From Maribacter sp. HTCC2170 (GTDB taxonomy: Bacteria; Bacteroidota; Bacteroidia; Flavobacteriales; Flavobacteriaceae): a stretch of DNA of 64,000 bases. Positions 1 through 9,046 of the stretch are shown one piece after another. The notes below the pieces were generated by a model that saw only the letters and a program-made list of their open reading frames with translations, was not told the origin of the DNA and searched no databases. Within the stretch, counting starts at the first letter, position 1. The number at the start of each line of letters is the position of its first letter. The stretch spans positions 1,361,501 through 1,425,500 of the forward strand of contig NC_014472.1 of NCBI RefSeq assembly GCF_000153165.2, read 5' to 3'. The translations under genes were made by a program, and so were the position numbers.

Positions 1-335
1 GCTCCTTGATCAACCCAACATTTAATAGCATCTTTCTCGACCTCGGTCAAGCTGCCATTTTTTGGCATGCGACCACTTTGGGTTACATCCTTTATCAAAC
101 TGGCAATTCCCTGCACCGAATTGTAATTCGTTAAATCCGGTGCAAAAGGAGTATTGCCATCACCATTATGACAAGGCATACAATTTGAATCAATCAATGG
201 TCGTATGACATTGCCATATGAGACCTCTGTTTCACAAGGATCTATCACCACATCTTCATTTTCAACGTTGTATTCACAGGATGACAAAACAAATGCCAAA
301 GCCGTAATGGTTATGAATAATTGTATCTTCTTCAT
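1..335 (-). CDS. c-type cytochrome-like lipoprotein (partial, 3' end beyond window)
   Basis: Reading the minus strand from the ATG at 335 gives an open frame to the left edge (about 111 codons), so the gene is truncated by the window. The N-terminus is a lipoprotein signal ending in LSSC (Cys20), predicting an outer-membrane or periplasm-facing lipid-anchored protein. A heme-binding CMPCH motif lies at residues 52-56, preceded by DPCETEVSYGNVIRP, typical of small Bacteroidota cytochrome c-like lipoproteins. A later GRMP segment could supply the axial Met. It follows the PF03640-like lipoprotein gene on the same strand after a 54-nt gap, so the two are probably co-transcribed. The partner electron donor or acceptor cannot be told from the sequence. 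Confidence 0.8.
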   Translation of the reverse strand, partial: MKKIQLFITITALAFVLSSCEYNVENEDVVIDPCETEVSYGNVIRPLIDSNCMPCHNGDGNTPFAPDLTNYNSVQGIASLIKDVTQSGRMPKNGSLTEVEKDAIKCWVDQG

Positions 336-389
336 ATTTACTGTTTCTCCTAAACTAAGAAATAATTCTAATTAATATAGTTAACTTCT

Positions 390-1997
390 CTACTCCAATG
401 GGGGAGAATCAACATTAAGAATTGGCCATACGCCAGGTGCGGGGAAACTAATACCCTTATTATCACCACGTGCCTCATCTTGCCCAAAATAATAAAGTGG
501 CCATCCTTTATAAGTAACTTGTGTTCTACCAAAAACATCTATACTTCCAAAATCTGCAGGGTCAAGGATACTTGGTATTTTATCAAGATCCATCTCAAAA
601 ATGGGCCATACACTGTCATTTGAAAAATCAGAAGAGGTATAATTATTTGTGTCCTTTGTATCTGCTATAAAACCGTATAGCGTTCTTCCTTCAATGTCGG
701 TTATATAAAATGTCGACCCATCACCTTCTGTGTAATCTCCTAAATAATTTAATCCATCATGACCCATCAGTTGAGCTCTGACATACATTAAAGAATAATC
801 TGGTTTGGCAATATACCATACATCATTGACCTTATCCCCACTAGTATCTCCAGCAGCATTGTCGCCGGCAAAATAATAAAGTGGCCATCCTTTATAAGTC
901 GTCTGCATAGCCCCGTCAGTTCTTTCGATTGTAGCAAAATCAGCGGCATCCAATCCGGCGTCAACTATGATGTCTTCTTGGTAAAAAACGGGCCATGCCC
1001 CTAAACATCCGGCACTGGTGCAAGCTGAGTTGTCCTTAGTATCCAACGAGAAGAAATAGAGCGAATTCCCTTCAGCATCGGTCAAAATATTACCAAATGT
1101 GCCATCCTCGGCCAATTTCACGGTACTTTCCGGCTCTGGTGCCATAGGGGTGTCAACATTTGCAATTGGCCATGCTCCAGGGAATGGAAAACTAATTCCC
1201 TTATTGTCTCCACGCGCCATATCTTGTCCAAAATAATACAGTGGCCACCCTTTATAAGTTACTTGTGTTCTTCCAAAAACATCTATACTTCCAAAATCTG
1301 CCATATCCAAAATACTCGGTATTTTGTCAAGATCCATTTCAAAAATGGGCCAAGCCCCGTCATTGGAAAAATCTGAATTTGTAAAGTTATTGGTGTCCTT
1401 TCTATCGTTTATAAATATATATAGCGTATTCCCATCGATATCGGTAATATATGATGTGGCACCATCACCCTCTGTATAATCCCCCAAATAGTTCAAACCA
1501 TCATGGCCAACTAATTGTGTACGTACATACATTAAGGAATAATCTGGTTTGGCCACATACCATACATTGTTAACGTCTTCGCCATTTGTTTCACCCGCTG
1601 CATTATCATTTACATAATAATAAAGAGGCCAGCCTTGGTAGGTAGTTTGTTTTGCCCCATCGGCACGATCGATCGTCCCAAAATCTGAAATTTCCAAACC
1701 AGCGTCAACTGTTATGGTTTCCTCATAGAAAATTGGCCATGCATCTAAGCATGCCGAACTCGTACACTCCGAAGTTTCTTTCGTGTCTAAAGAAAAGTAA
1801 TAAAGAGACATTCCATTAGAATCGGTAAGTATTTTACCTAAAGTGGCATCATCTCCAAGCTGTACTGAATTGACTTCTGGTACAGGGTCATCCATTTGTA
1901 TTGGGTCATCATCGATTTTGGGTGCCGGGTCGTCATCGCTGCTACAACTTTGAAGTAAAAAGGCAGACACAAACAATACTAAAAATATATTTTTCAT
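390..1997 (-). CDS. Internally duplicated secreted-repeat lipoprotein (PF03640/COG4315-like)
   Basis: This 535-aa protein has a lipoprotein signal (lipobox LLQSC, Cys18) and an acidic linker to about residue 45. Two nearly identical halves follow, at residues about 46-284 and 294-535. Each half holds units with the pattern DxxGxxLYxF...DTK...WPIF...T.YKGWPLYYF, characteristic of the 'secreted repeat of unknown function' family. One unit per half carries a close Cys pair (78/83 and 326/331). The family has no firmly assigned biochemical role; some members sit near redox proteins, as here, where a cytochrome c-like lipoprotein lies directly downstream. The gene diverges from a Cache-LytTR regulator gene that may control it. 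The halves share long identical stretches, which suggests recent internal duplication. Confidence 0.85.
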   Translation of the reverse strand: MKNIFLVLFVSAFLLQSCSSDDDPAPKIDDDPIQMDDPVPEVNSVQLGDDATLGKILTDSNGMSLYYFSLDTKETSECTSSACLDAWPIFYEETITVDAGLEISDFGTIDRADGAKQTTYQGWPLYYYVNDNAAGETNGEDVNNVWYVAKPDYSLMYVRTQLVGHDGLNYLGDYTEGDGATSYITDIDGNTLYIFINDRKDTNNFTNSDFSNDGAWPIFEMDLDKIPSILDMADFGSIDVFGRTQVTYKGWPLYYFGQDMARGDNKGISFPFPGAWPIANVDTPMAPEPESTVKLAEDGTFGNILTDAEGNSLYFFSLDTKDNSACTSAGCLGAWPVFYQEDIIVDAGLDAADFATIERTDGAMQTTYKGWPLYYFAGDNAAGDTSGDKVNDVWYIAKPDYSLMYVRAQLMGHDGLNYLGDYTEGDGSTFYITDIEGRTLYGFIADTKDTNNYTSSDFSNDSVWPIFEMDLDKIPSILDPADFGSIDVFGRTQVTYKGWPLYYFGQDEARGDNKGISFPAPGVWPILNVDSPPLE

Positions 1998-2129
1998 AAT
2001 TTGTGGTGTGTTAGATTATTTATGGAAGTAATTTAACCCCACACTTATCCCTATTTCAAATAAATTTATGTGAATAAGGAAAAAATGCACTTGAAAAGGA
2101 AAAATTAACTTTAAAGGTTTTATCGTTTT

Positions 2130-3239
2130 TTGAAAAAAGACAATCTATATCTGTTTACCCTTCTGGCCATATCGACCATTGTGTTTATCATCGGTTATTT
2201 TAGTATGTCCTATATGGTAAAGGTCAGTACCAATCAATTTCTTGAAATCCAAATTGAATCAAGTAAACGAGAGGCCCGAGAATTTGCTGAATTGGTGTCT
2301 TCACAATTGGCCAACGGAATAGCACGTGAAACTGTAGTCAATAATATTCAAAAAAGCATTGAAGGTACCGATATAGAATCTGGATTCGTTTGTATGTTCG
2401 ATTGGTCGGGTGTCGAAATCTGCCATCCAGATCCACAGAAAATTGGAAAAAAAACAAATCCAAATGAATCCTATGTTAGATCTATTGATAATGAAATAAA
2501 TTCAGAGGATTTTTATGGCCTATTGACCAATAAAAAACAAAAAGGGGGAATAAGGGACTTTCCAAATGAAGATAGAAACTCAGAGATAATTTATCTGTAC
2601 CCTGTCAAGAATTCTGATTGGATTATTGCAGCCCATGCTAATATTGATAAAATCGAAAAACAAATAGATAAGCTAAAGTTCAATTTTCTGTTGGTCTACT
2701 TACTTTCAAGTGCTACAATAGTTTTGTTATCTCTTTTGACCGTTCGGTTTTTAGGCAGTTATTATGAAAACACCCTAGAGCTAAAAAACGAAAAACTATC
2801 GGAGGAAGTGATTAACCTTTCAAAAATGAATAGTGATCTGTACAATTTAAAGAATAAGATCAGTAAAAACATTGAGGAGGATAGTGAAGAAAACACTAAA
2901 ATCAAAAACCGATTATTGACCTATTCTAGAGATAAATTGAAATCTGTTAAGGTTGATGAAATAGCATTTATAAATACTCAGAATTCTTTGACAACTATAA
3001 CCTGTGTTGACGGTCAAAGGCATTCGAGTAACTCGAGTCTAGATGAACTTTATGGCAGTCTTGACCCAATGTTTTTCTTTAGGGCAAACAGGCAATATAT
3101 TATCTCTGTGAAAGGGATTGATGAAATATTAAGATATGGCAATAATCAATTAAAAATTGAATTGAACCCTCCTTCTGAGAATTCTATAATAATTAGCAAA
3201 AACAAGGCTTCTGAATTTAAAAAGTGGCTTGACATTTAA
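2130..3239 (+). CDS. Membrane-bound LytTR transcriptional regulator with Cache-like sensor
   Basis: The 369-aa protein has a membrane segment at residues 7-27 and an extracytoplasmic region at about 30-184. That region contains FVCMFDWSGVEICHPDP, a pattern seen in Cache-type sensors. A second membrane segment lies at 185-208 and a charged coiled coil at about 212-255. A C-terminal LytTR DNA-binding domain spans about 266-368 and includes the conserved FFRANRQYIIS. There is no receiver or kinase domain, so it looks like a one-component regulator that senses a periplasmic ligand and binds DNA from the membrane. The start is a TTG, chosen because MKKDN... gives a normal signal anchor; the first internal ATG would remove the first membrane helix. 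It diverges from the PF03640/cytochrome genes (132-nt gap), its likely targets by inference. Confidence 0.82.
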   Translation: MKKDNLYLFTLLAISTIVFIIGYFSMSYMVKVSTNQFLEIQIESSKREAREFAELVSSQLANGIARETVVNNIQKSIEGTDIESGFVCMFDWSGVEICHPDPQKIGKKTNPNESYVRSIDNEINSEDFYGLLTNKKQKGGIRDFPNEDRNSEIIYLYPVKNSDWIIAAHANIDKIEKQIDKLKFNFLLVYLLSSATIVLLSLLTVRFLGSYYENTLELKNEKLSEEVINLSKMNSDLYNLKNKISKNIEEDSEENTKIKNRLLTYSRDKLKSVKVDEIAFINTQNSLTTITCVDGQRHSSNSSLDELYGSLDPMFFFRANRQYIISVKGIDEILRYGNNQLKIELNPPSENSIIISKNKASEFKKWLDI

Positions 3240-3380
3240 AACTGAAGTAACTTCTTTCATTTTCAATTCATATTGTCGCTAAAGAATTACGCATCTGCCT
3301 CACCTAGAATAAAACAATCAGAAAAAATCAAATTTAGGATTTGTAGAGGAAATTAAGCTTCAAAAAGTTTAATCAACGCA

Positions 3381-4724
3381 TTAAATTTCTATACCCTTGA
3401 TTTTTCGATGCAAGAGAATCGCAGCACTATCAGAGAGGCTTGCCACATAACAACAGGTATTCAACAATATATTATATAAAGGCAACTCCGTTCGCTGATA
3501 AAATTTGGGAAGAGTGTTGACCATTAGTTTGTCATAATTTGAGGCTTTCCCTTTATTAGTCCTTACCAGTGCTGTTGTATAAACATCCAACAAATCTGAA
3601 ATTATTCTGTACCCTGCAATCTCTTTTTCTATAACTTCTTGTGATCTGTATATTTTGTCAACGCTCAATGCTATAATATCGGCAGTTTGAGCTTCATATT
3701 TACTTTTGTCCAGTAGAGAAACATCAAAGGAACCAGCTAAAATAGCTTCTTCATTCTTTGTGAAAACATCAATAGCATCAGTTATTAAAGTATTAATGGC
3801 CAACGCTCGTAAATAACTCAATCTATCCTCTTTATAGGCTAATGCATTATATTTTTTAGTGTTAATGCGATCCTTTACCAGTTTAATTAAATATTCCAAA
3901 GCATAATCTTCTGAAATAAGACCCAAGTTAATCCCATCTTCGAAATCAATAATTGTATAGCAAATATCGTCCGCTGCCTCTACCAAAAAAGTAAGTGGAT
4001 GCCTTGAGAAAGAAACATCATCACCATTCCTGGTTTGCTGCAGACCCAATTCTTTGACAACATCCAAAAAAGTGTTTTTCTCTGCCTGAAAAAATCCAAA
4101 CTTTTTATCAGCAATATGGCCAGACGGCTTTTTGGGAAGAGATTCTTTTGGGTACTTCATAAAAGCCCCCAATGTTGCATAACTTAACCGCAAACCACCC
4201 TCAACCCCTAGTCGAGATTCAGTCAATAACTTAAAGCCATTGGCATTACCTTCAAAATCGATAATATCTTGATACTCCTTTGCTGATAAAACTTCTTTAA
4301 AGCGTTGCCCCAAGCCAGTTTTAAAATACTCGCCAATCGCTTTTTCGCCACTATGACCAAAAGGTGGATTTCCAATGTCATGCGCCAAAGCGGAGGCAGC
4401 AACAATAGCTCCAAAATCATTGAATTTATACCCGTGGACCTCACTCAGATGAGGATGTTTTTCCAATATTTTTTTTCCAGCAATCCTACCTAAGCTTCTA
4501 CCAACTACAGATACTTCCAAACTATGCGTAAGGCGTGTATGAACAAAATCGGTCTTGGAAAGTGGTATTACTTGCGTCTTATCCTGAAGGCTTCTGAAAG
4601 CCGATGAAAAGATGATCCTATCATAATCAACCTCAAAACCCAAACGAGTTTCATCCTGTTCTTTTCTTATTCTTTTATGTGAATCGCCATGGCGTTTAAG
4701 AGAGAGTAATTGTTCCCAGTTCAT
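3381..4724 (-). CDS. dgt: Deoxyguanosinetriphosphate triphosphohydrolase (dGTPase)
   Basis: HD-superfamily dNTP triphosphohydrolase of about 447 aa that hydrolyses dGTP (and possibly other dNTPs) to the deoxynucleoside and triphosphate in the cytoplasm. From the chosen start, the metal-binding residues are visible as RLTHSLEV (His67) and ALAHDIGNPPFGHSGE (His115-Asp116), followed by the family's LVEAADDICY segment. The open frame extends 7 codons further to a TTG, but the ATG at 4724 (MNWEQLLSLKR) matches the normal start of this family. It is monocistronic, between the LytTR gene (convergent) and the phosphate porin (divergent). The length suits the longer, E. coli-like Dgt group. Confidence 0.92.
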   Translation of the reverse strand: MNWEQLLSLKRHGDSHKRIRKEQDETRLGFEVDYDRIIFSSAFRSLQDKTQVIPLSKTDFVHTRLTHSLEVSVVGRSLGRIAGKKILEKHPHLSEVHGYKFNDFGAIVAASALAHDIGNPPFGHSGEKAIGEYFKTGLGQRFKEVLSAKEYQDIIDFEGNANGFKLLTESRLGVEGGLRLSYATLGAFMKYPKESLPKKPSGHIADKKFGFFQAEKNTFLDVVKELGLQQTRNGDDVSFSRHPLTFLVEAADDICYTIIDFEDGINLGLISEDYALEYLIKLVKDRINTKKYNALAYKEDRLSYLRALAINTLITDAIDVFTKNEEAILAGSFDVSLLDKSKYEAQTADIIALSVDKIYRSQEVIEKEIAGYRIISDLLDVYTTALVRTNKGKASNYDKLMVNTLPKFYQRTELPLYNILLNTCCYVASLSDSAAILLHRKIKGIEI

Positions 4725-4836
4725 AGTAGAATTTTGTTGGCACAAGATACATTATTACCCAGTATAAAATGAGGAAAAATGGCGCTTATTCATTAACTTT
4801 ATATAAGAATATATGCCGGTTAAAAATGATTAAAAA

Positions 4837-4881
4837 TTGACGTTTAAAAAACATTAAATTAACATTGGTTTTGGTTATTTG
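4837..4881 (+). promoter_or_regulatory. Candidate Pho box and promoter upstream of phosphate porin
   Basis: Three 8-mers at exact 11-bp spacing read TTGACGTT (4837), AAAACATT (4848) and TTAACATT (4859). A TTTG-ending -7-like element (4874-4881, GTTATTTG) starts 12 bp after the last ACATT. Spacing and direct-repeat architecture match PhoB boxes; the motif itself is deduced here by comparing five phosphate promoters in the window. Confidence 0.6.
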
Positions 4882-4904
4882 CACCGATAAAACTAAATAA
4901 CACA

Positions 4905-6110
4905 ATGAAAACCAAACTCATTACTTTAGCATTGATCCTTTCAGGGATCATCACTTCATTTTCACAAGAAACGAATGCGCCTAAATTTGGAAAAGGCCTT
5001 TTCAACCTCGTTGGTCAAGATAGCACTTGGACCATGAAAGTTGCTGCACGTATGCAATTTCTGTCCACCAGTACTTGGGATGAAGGAGCAGATGGAGGTT
5101 GGGTTAATCCCAATCAAAACTTTTTAGTACGCAGAGCACGATTGAAATTCAATGGTTTCGCCTACACTCCTAAACTTAAATACAAATTGGAACTAGGGTT
5201 GTCCAACAGGGATATTTCAGGAGCTTCAGCTTTCACAAGTAATGCACCAAGATATATTCTTGATGCGGTAGTCATGTGGAACTTTCATGAAAACTTTGAA
5301 TTGTGGGTTGGGCAGACCAAATTACCCGGCAATATAGAACGTGTTATATCTTCAGGGAACCTACAGCAAGTAGACCGTTCTTTGTTGAACAGTCGATTTA
5401 ATATTGATCGCGACCTAGGTATTCAACTGAGACACCATTTTAACTTATCCGATAAATTCTTGGTTCGTGAAAAGTTTGCCATTTCACAGGGTGAAGGAAG
5501 AAACATAACAAGTGGTAATATTGGTGGACATCAATATACTGCGAGATTAGAACTTTTGCCTTTTGGCAAGTTCGAAAGCAAAGGAGAATATAGCGGCAGT
5601 GATTTAAAAAGGGAAGAAAAACCAAAATTAATGCTTGCCGCAACCTATGATATCAATAAAAATGCAGTAAAGAACAGAAGTAATCAGGGGTCCTATATGA
5701 TCAATGACACAGGATTTTTTGAGACCGACGTCAATACTTTCTTTTTGGATGCCATGTTCAAATACAATGGCTTTTCATTAATGGGGGAATATGCAAAAAG
5801 GGATGCAGATGATCCTTATGCTAAAAACACTGATGGTTCTTTAACAGGTGCTGAAGTTCAGGTAGGAGATGCATTGAACCTACAAGCAGGTTATCTATTT
5901 CCTAGCAATTGGGAGGTCTCCGCAAGATATACCGATATCAACCTTGATGAAGTCATTACAGGAAGAGATCCTGTAGAGCAATATACCTTAGGGCTTTCAA
6001 AATTTATTGTAGGGCATAAATTGAAAGTTCAAACCGATTTGAGCTACCTATCAGTTGATGGAAGCAATGATGAATTAATGTACCGCTTGCAATTGGATGT
6101 ACATTTCTAG
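4905..6110 (+). CDS. Phosphate-selective porin, OprO/OprP family
   Basis: The 401-aa protein has a signal peptide (about residues 1-20, cleavage after SFS/Q). Its body alternates amphipathic strands and ends in an aromatic residue (QLDVHF), as expected of an outer-membrane beta-barrel. LVRRARLKFNGFAYTPKLKY and the central WVGQTKLPGNIERV segment are typical of the porin O/P family (PF07396). The family lets phosphate or polyphosphate cross the outer membrane. It stands directly upstream of pstSCAB-phoU, with a terminator between, and has its own Pho-box-like promoter, so induction by phosphate limitation is likely. The substrate is inferred from family and neighbours. Confidence 0.9.
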   Translation: MKTKLITLALILSGIITSFSQETNAPKFGKGLFNLVGQDSTWTMKVAARMQFLSTSTWDEGADGGWVNPNQNFLVRRARLKFNGFAYTPKLKYKLELGLSNRDISGASAFTSNAPRYILDAVVMWNFHENFELWVGQTKLPGNIERVISSGNLQQVDRSLLNSRFNIDRDLGIQLRHHFNLSDKFLVREKFAISQGEGRNITSGNIGGHQYTARLELLPFGKFESKGEYSGSDLKREEKPKLMLAATYDINKNAVKNRSNQGSYMINDTGFFETDVNTFFLDAMFKYNGFSLMGEYAKRDADDPYAKNTDGSLTGAEVQVGDALNLQAGYLFPSNWEVSARYTDINLDEVITGRDPVEQYTLGLSKFIVGHKLKVQTDLSYLSVDGSNDELMYRLQLDVHF

Positions 6111-6132
6111 AAAACGCATTCTTTTAAATGAT

Positions 6133-6162
6133 AAAAAGAGGGCCATTATAGCCCTCTTTTTT
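6133..6162 (+). terminator. Rho-independent terminator after the porin gene
   Basis: A-tract plus stem GAGGGC/GCCCTC with a 7-nt loop and a run of six T (6133-6162), 22 nt after the porin stop. It separates the porin transcript from pstS. Confidence 0.85.
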
Positions 6163-6189
6163 CGTTTGTGTTGATTTAATGTAAGTACG

Positions 6190-6267
6190 TTAACACATTA
6201 ATAACCTTAAAGTAGTAGTTTCTTCATTTTGCCTTAACTCCAACTTAACCTTCCCATTATTTCTTTG
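6190..6267 (+). promoter_or_regulatory. Candidate Pho box and promoter of pstS
   Basis: TTAACTCC (6234) and TTAACCTT (6245) are 11 bp apart, and a TTTCTTTG -7-like box (6260-6267) begins 12 bp after the last ACCTT, the same phase as in the porin promoter. A further 11-bp pair, TTAAC (6190) and ATAAC (6201), lies upstream. The element is assigned by comparison with the other phosphate promoters here. Confidence 0.5.
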
Positions 6268-6289
6268 TATAAAATAAATTAGACAAAAA

Positions 6290-7249
6290 ATGAAAAGAAT
6301 ATTGGTTATTGCGTCATTGGCATTGGCAATAGTTGCATGCGGTGATAAAAAAGAAAAAAAAGGTGGTGATGCTTCACAAGAAACTACATCTCTTTCCGGA
6401 ACAATCAAAGTGGATGGATCCAGTACTGTATTTCCGATTACTGAAGCAGTAGCAGAAGAATTTAGAGGAGTACAACCCAAGGTGAAAGTTACCGTTGGCG
6501 TTTCAGGTACTGGTGGCGGGTTCAAGAAATTTTCTCGAGGAGAAACCAATCTTTCAAACGCCTCAAGACCAATCAAAGACAAAGAAAAAGCGGCCTGCAA
6601 AGAAAACAACATCAAGTATTTAGAGTTGGAAGTTGCTTATGATGGTCTTGCAGTTATTGTTCATCCTGAAAATAACTGGGTAGACCATTTCACAGTGGAA
6701 GAACTTAAAAAGATTTGGGAACCTGCCGCTCAAGGAAAAGTTATGAAATGGAATCAAATTCGACCGGAGTGGCCAAATGAGGAAATACATTTGTTCGGCC
6801 CTGGAGTAGCCTCCGGTACATATGATTATTTCACTGAAGCTGTTGTTGGAAAAAGCGGTTCAAGTAGAGGGGATTTTACAGCAAGTGAGGACGACCACGT
6901 TTTGGTGCAGGGAATTGCTGGTGATAAATATGCTTTGGGCTTCTTTGGCCTTGCTTACTACGCTGAAAACAAGGATCGATTACAGCTGATTGGAGTTCAT
7001 AATGGCGAATCAATTGTAAAACCATCATTGGAAACCGTGAAAAACGGAACTTACAAGCCACTTTCCAGGCCTTTGTTCATCTATGTGAACAGCACCTCCG
7101 TTTCCGCTCCCGAGGTTATTGAGTTTGTAGATTTTTATATAGACAACGCAGGCGAACTGTCCAAAGATGTTGGATATATTCCGCTTCCTGATGAAAATTA
7201 CAAAGTGCAAAAAGAGAATTTCCAAACTTTTGTTGAAAGTAACAAATAA
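6290..7249 (+). CDS. pstS: Phosphate ABC transporter substrate-binding lipoprotein PstS
   Basis: The 319-aa periplasmic phosphate-binding protein has lipobox IVAC (Cys17), so it is lipid-anchored. Phosphate-binding signatures are visible: GSSTVFPITEAVAEEF near residue 44, GVSGTGGGFKKF and NASRPIKDKE, and later GPGVASGTYDYF. It captures phosphate for PstCA-PstB. It is the first gene of pstSCAB-phoU. The 69-nt gap to pstC holds a strong hairpin, which may let pstS be expressed above the membrane subunits. A Pho-box-like promoter lies just upstream. Confidence 0.96.
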   Translation: MKRILVIASLALAIVACGDKKEKKGGDASQETTSLSGTIKVDGSSTVFPITEAVAEEFRGVQPKVKVTVGVSGTGGGFKKFSRGETNLSNASRPIKDKEKAACKENNIKYLELEVAYDGLAVIVHPENNWVDHFTVEELKKIWEPAAQGKVMKWNQIRPEWPNEEIHLFGPGVASGTYDYFTEAVVGKSGSSRGDFTASEDDHVLVQGIAGDKYALGFFGLAYYAENKDRLQLIGVHNGESIVKPSLETVKNGTYKPLSRPLFIYVNSTSVSAPEVIEFVDFYIDNAGELSKDVGYIPLPDENYKVQKENFQTFVESNK

Positions 7250-7263
7250 ACAAAGGTTGGTTT

Positions 7264-7300
7264 AGGAAAGCCAGATGCCTTCTCGGGCATCTGCTTTCCT
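7264..7300 (+). terminator. Strong hairpin between pstS and pstC (attenuator or mRNA stabiliser)
   Basis: AGGAAAG-C-CAGATGCC pairs with GGCATCTG-CTTTCCT around a short loop, giving about 15 base pairs with one bulge. It ends in CTTAATAG rather than a T-run, so it is more likely a processing/stabilising hairpin or partial attenuator than a complete terminator. pstC begins 18 nt later. Confidence 0.6.
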
Positions 7301-7318
7301 TAATAGAATTAAAGTTCG

Positions 7319-8197
7319 ATGCGAAAGATAAAAGAGTTAATCATTGAGAAATCGCTCTTATCAAGTGCCCTTGTAACCATTGCGGTTACAGTTGGAATCA
7401 TTCTTGTGCTGTCTATTGAGGCAGTGCGCTTCTTTAGTGAAGTTTCCATTATCCATTTCTTTACCGATTCACAATGGACTCCCCTCTTTACCGAAAAACA
7501 TTTTGGCATTTTACCATTGCTTTCTGGCACCCTTCTCACATCATTCATCGCTATAGCGTTTGCACTGCCCATTGGCCTGTCAATAAGCATTTATTTAAGC
7601 GAATATGCGCCTAAAAGTTTTCGAAAATCGGTTAAACCTCTTCTAGAATTGTTGGCAGCTGTCCCTACAGTGGTTTATGGCTTCTTTGCCCTAGTGGTAG
7701 TAACTCCCTTCTTGCAAGAAATAATTCCAAATCTATCAGGTTTCAACTCTTTATCGGCAGGATTGGTCATGGGAATAATGATTATACCCTATATCTCTTC
7801 AATTAGCGAAGATGCTTTGCATTCGGTCCCGGACTCACTTAGGGAAGCTTCTTATGGTATGGGATCAACAAAATTTCAGACTGCATTTAAGGTCATTGTT
7901 CCAGCTGCCTCCTCAGGTATAATTGTCTCCATTATACTGGCGATTTCAAGAGCTATTGGTGAAACAATGATTGTAGCTGTAGCGGCTGGCCAACAACCTA
8001 GGTTGACTCTTGACCCCACGGTGCCAATAGAAACTATTACAGCTTATATTGTTCAGGTCAGCTTAGGTGATGTACAACATGGTTCGCTCGAGTACCGTAC
8101 AATTTTTGCTGCAGGAATTACTTTATTCGCTTTCACATTTTTGTTGAACACCCTGAGCTATAGAATCAGGAAAAAATATCAAGAAAAATATGAATAG
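7319..8197 (+). CDS. pstC: Phosphate ABC transporter permease PstC
   Basis: The 292-aa inner-membrane permease has about six hydrophobic helices and the binding-protein-dependent transport fold. The segment LPIGLSISIYLSEYAPKSF followed by LLAAVPTVVYGFFALVVVTP is diagnostic of PstC/PstA. The cytoplasmic EAA-like loop is SLREASYGMGSTKFQTAFKV, which contacts the ATPase. It pairs with PstA to form the channel. Its stop overlaps the pstA start by 8 bp, indicating translational coupling. It sits second in pstSCAB-phoU after the intergenic hairpin. Confidence 0.95.
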   Translation: MRKIKELIIEKSLLSSALVTIAVTVGIILVLSIEAVRFFSEVSIIHFFTDSQWTPLFTEKHFGILPLLSGTLLTSFIAIAFALPIGLSISIYLSEYAPKSFRKSVKPLLELLAAVPTVVYGFFALVVVTPFLQEIIPNLSGFNSLSAGLVMGIMIIPYISSISEDALHSVPDSLREASYGMGSTKFQTAFKVIVPAASSGIIVSIILAISRAIGETMIVAVAAGQQPRLTLDPTVPIETITAYIVQVSLGDVQHGSLEYRTIFAAGITLFAFTFLLNTLSYRIRKKYQEKYE

Positions 8198-9044
8198 TCT
8201 TATAAAAAACAGGCTCAAGGATAATGCATTTAAGTATTGGGGCATTTTTTGTACTGCAATTGGTTTGGTACTGCTTTCTGTATTCATAGGCGACATTTTA
8301 ATTGATGGTCTACGACGAATAGACTGGGGCTTTATTTCAAGTTTACCTTCGAGAAAACCAGAAAAATCTGGGATCTATACAGCTCTAATGGGCAGTATCT
8401 GGATTTTACTTCTAACAACAGTCATAGCATTTCCTTTGGGCGTAGCTGCTGGTATTTACTTAGAAGAATATGGTAAAAAGAACAGATTTGCCGGAATTCT
8501 GGAAATCAACATTTCAAATTTGGCAGGAGTTCCTTCGATTATATACGGTCTCTTGGGACTTGAGGTATTTGTAAGAATAATGAATTTGGGCGCCAGTGTA
8601 CTTGCCGGGAGTTTAACACTTTCATTGTTAATACTTCCTATTGTCATTGTAGCAACAAGAGAAGCCATAAAAGCCGTCCCAACTACAGTTAAGGATGCTT
8701 CTTATGCACTTGGAGCATCAAAATGGCAAACAATTTGGCATCAGATACTACCTGCCTCAAGCGGTGGTATTCTTACTGGCGTAATATTGGCACTTTCTAG
8801 GGCCGTTGGTGAAACCGCGCCTTTGATTGTTGTTGGAGCCTTGGCTTACGTTCCATTTGCTCCAGAAAGTCCAATGGATGAATTTTCTGTACTACCAATC
8901 CAAATTTTCAACTGGATTTCGAGACCCCAACACGGTTTTATTGAAAATGCAGCCGCCGCTATCATAATCTTGTTATTAATCACATTTATAATGAACGGCA
9001 TCGCAGTTTATTTTAGAAATAAGTGGCAAAAGAAATGGAAATAA
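8190..9044 (+). CDS. pstA: Phosphate ABC transporter permease PstA
   Basis: The 284-aa inner-membrane partner of PstC starts inside the last codons of pst[19 protein letters not shown] followed by [20 protein letters not shown] marks the PstA half, and [19 protein letters not shown] is the EAA-like loop for PstB. The C-terminal part has [18 protein letters not shown], common in PstA proteins. Five to six helices are apparent. Gene order and overlaps support one transcript with pstC, pstB and phoU. Confidence 0.95.
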   Translation: MNSLIKNRLKDNAFKYWGIFCTAIGLVLLSVFIGDILIDGLRRIDWGFISSLPSRKPEKSGIYTALMGSIWILLLTTVIAFPLGVAAGIYLEEYGKKNRFAGILEINISNLAGVPSIIYGLLGLEVFVRIMNLGASVLAGSLTLSLLILPIVIVATREAIKAVPTTVKDASYALGASKWQTIWHQILPASSGGILTGVILALSRAVGETAPLIVVGALAYVPFAPESPMDEFSVLPIQIFNWISRPQHGFIENAAAAIIILLLITFIMNGIAVYFRNKWQKKWK

Positions 9045-9046
9045 TT

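Noticed and set aside
2130-2220. A later ATG as start of the LytTR regulator
   Set aside because: It would remove the first membrane segment and break the expected two-helix sensor topology.
6190-6615. Minus-strand 141-codon open frame over the start of pstS
   Set aside because: It is antisense to the well-supported pstS coding region, lacks any recognisable domain and has a composition expected of a shadow frame.
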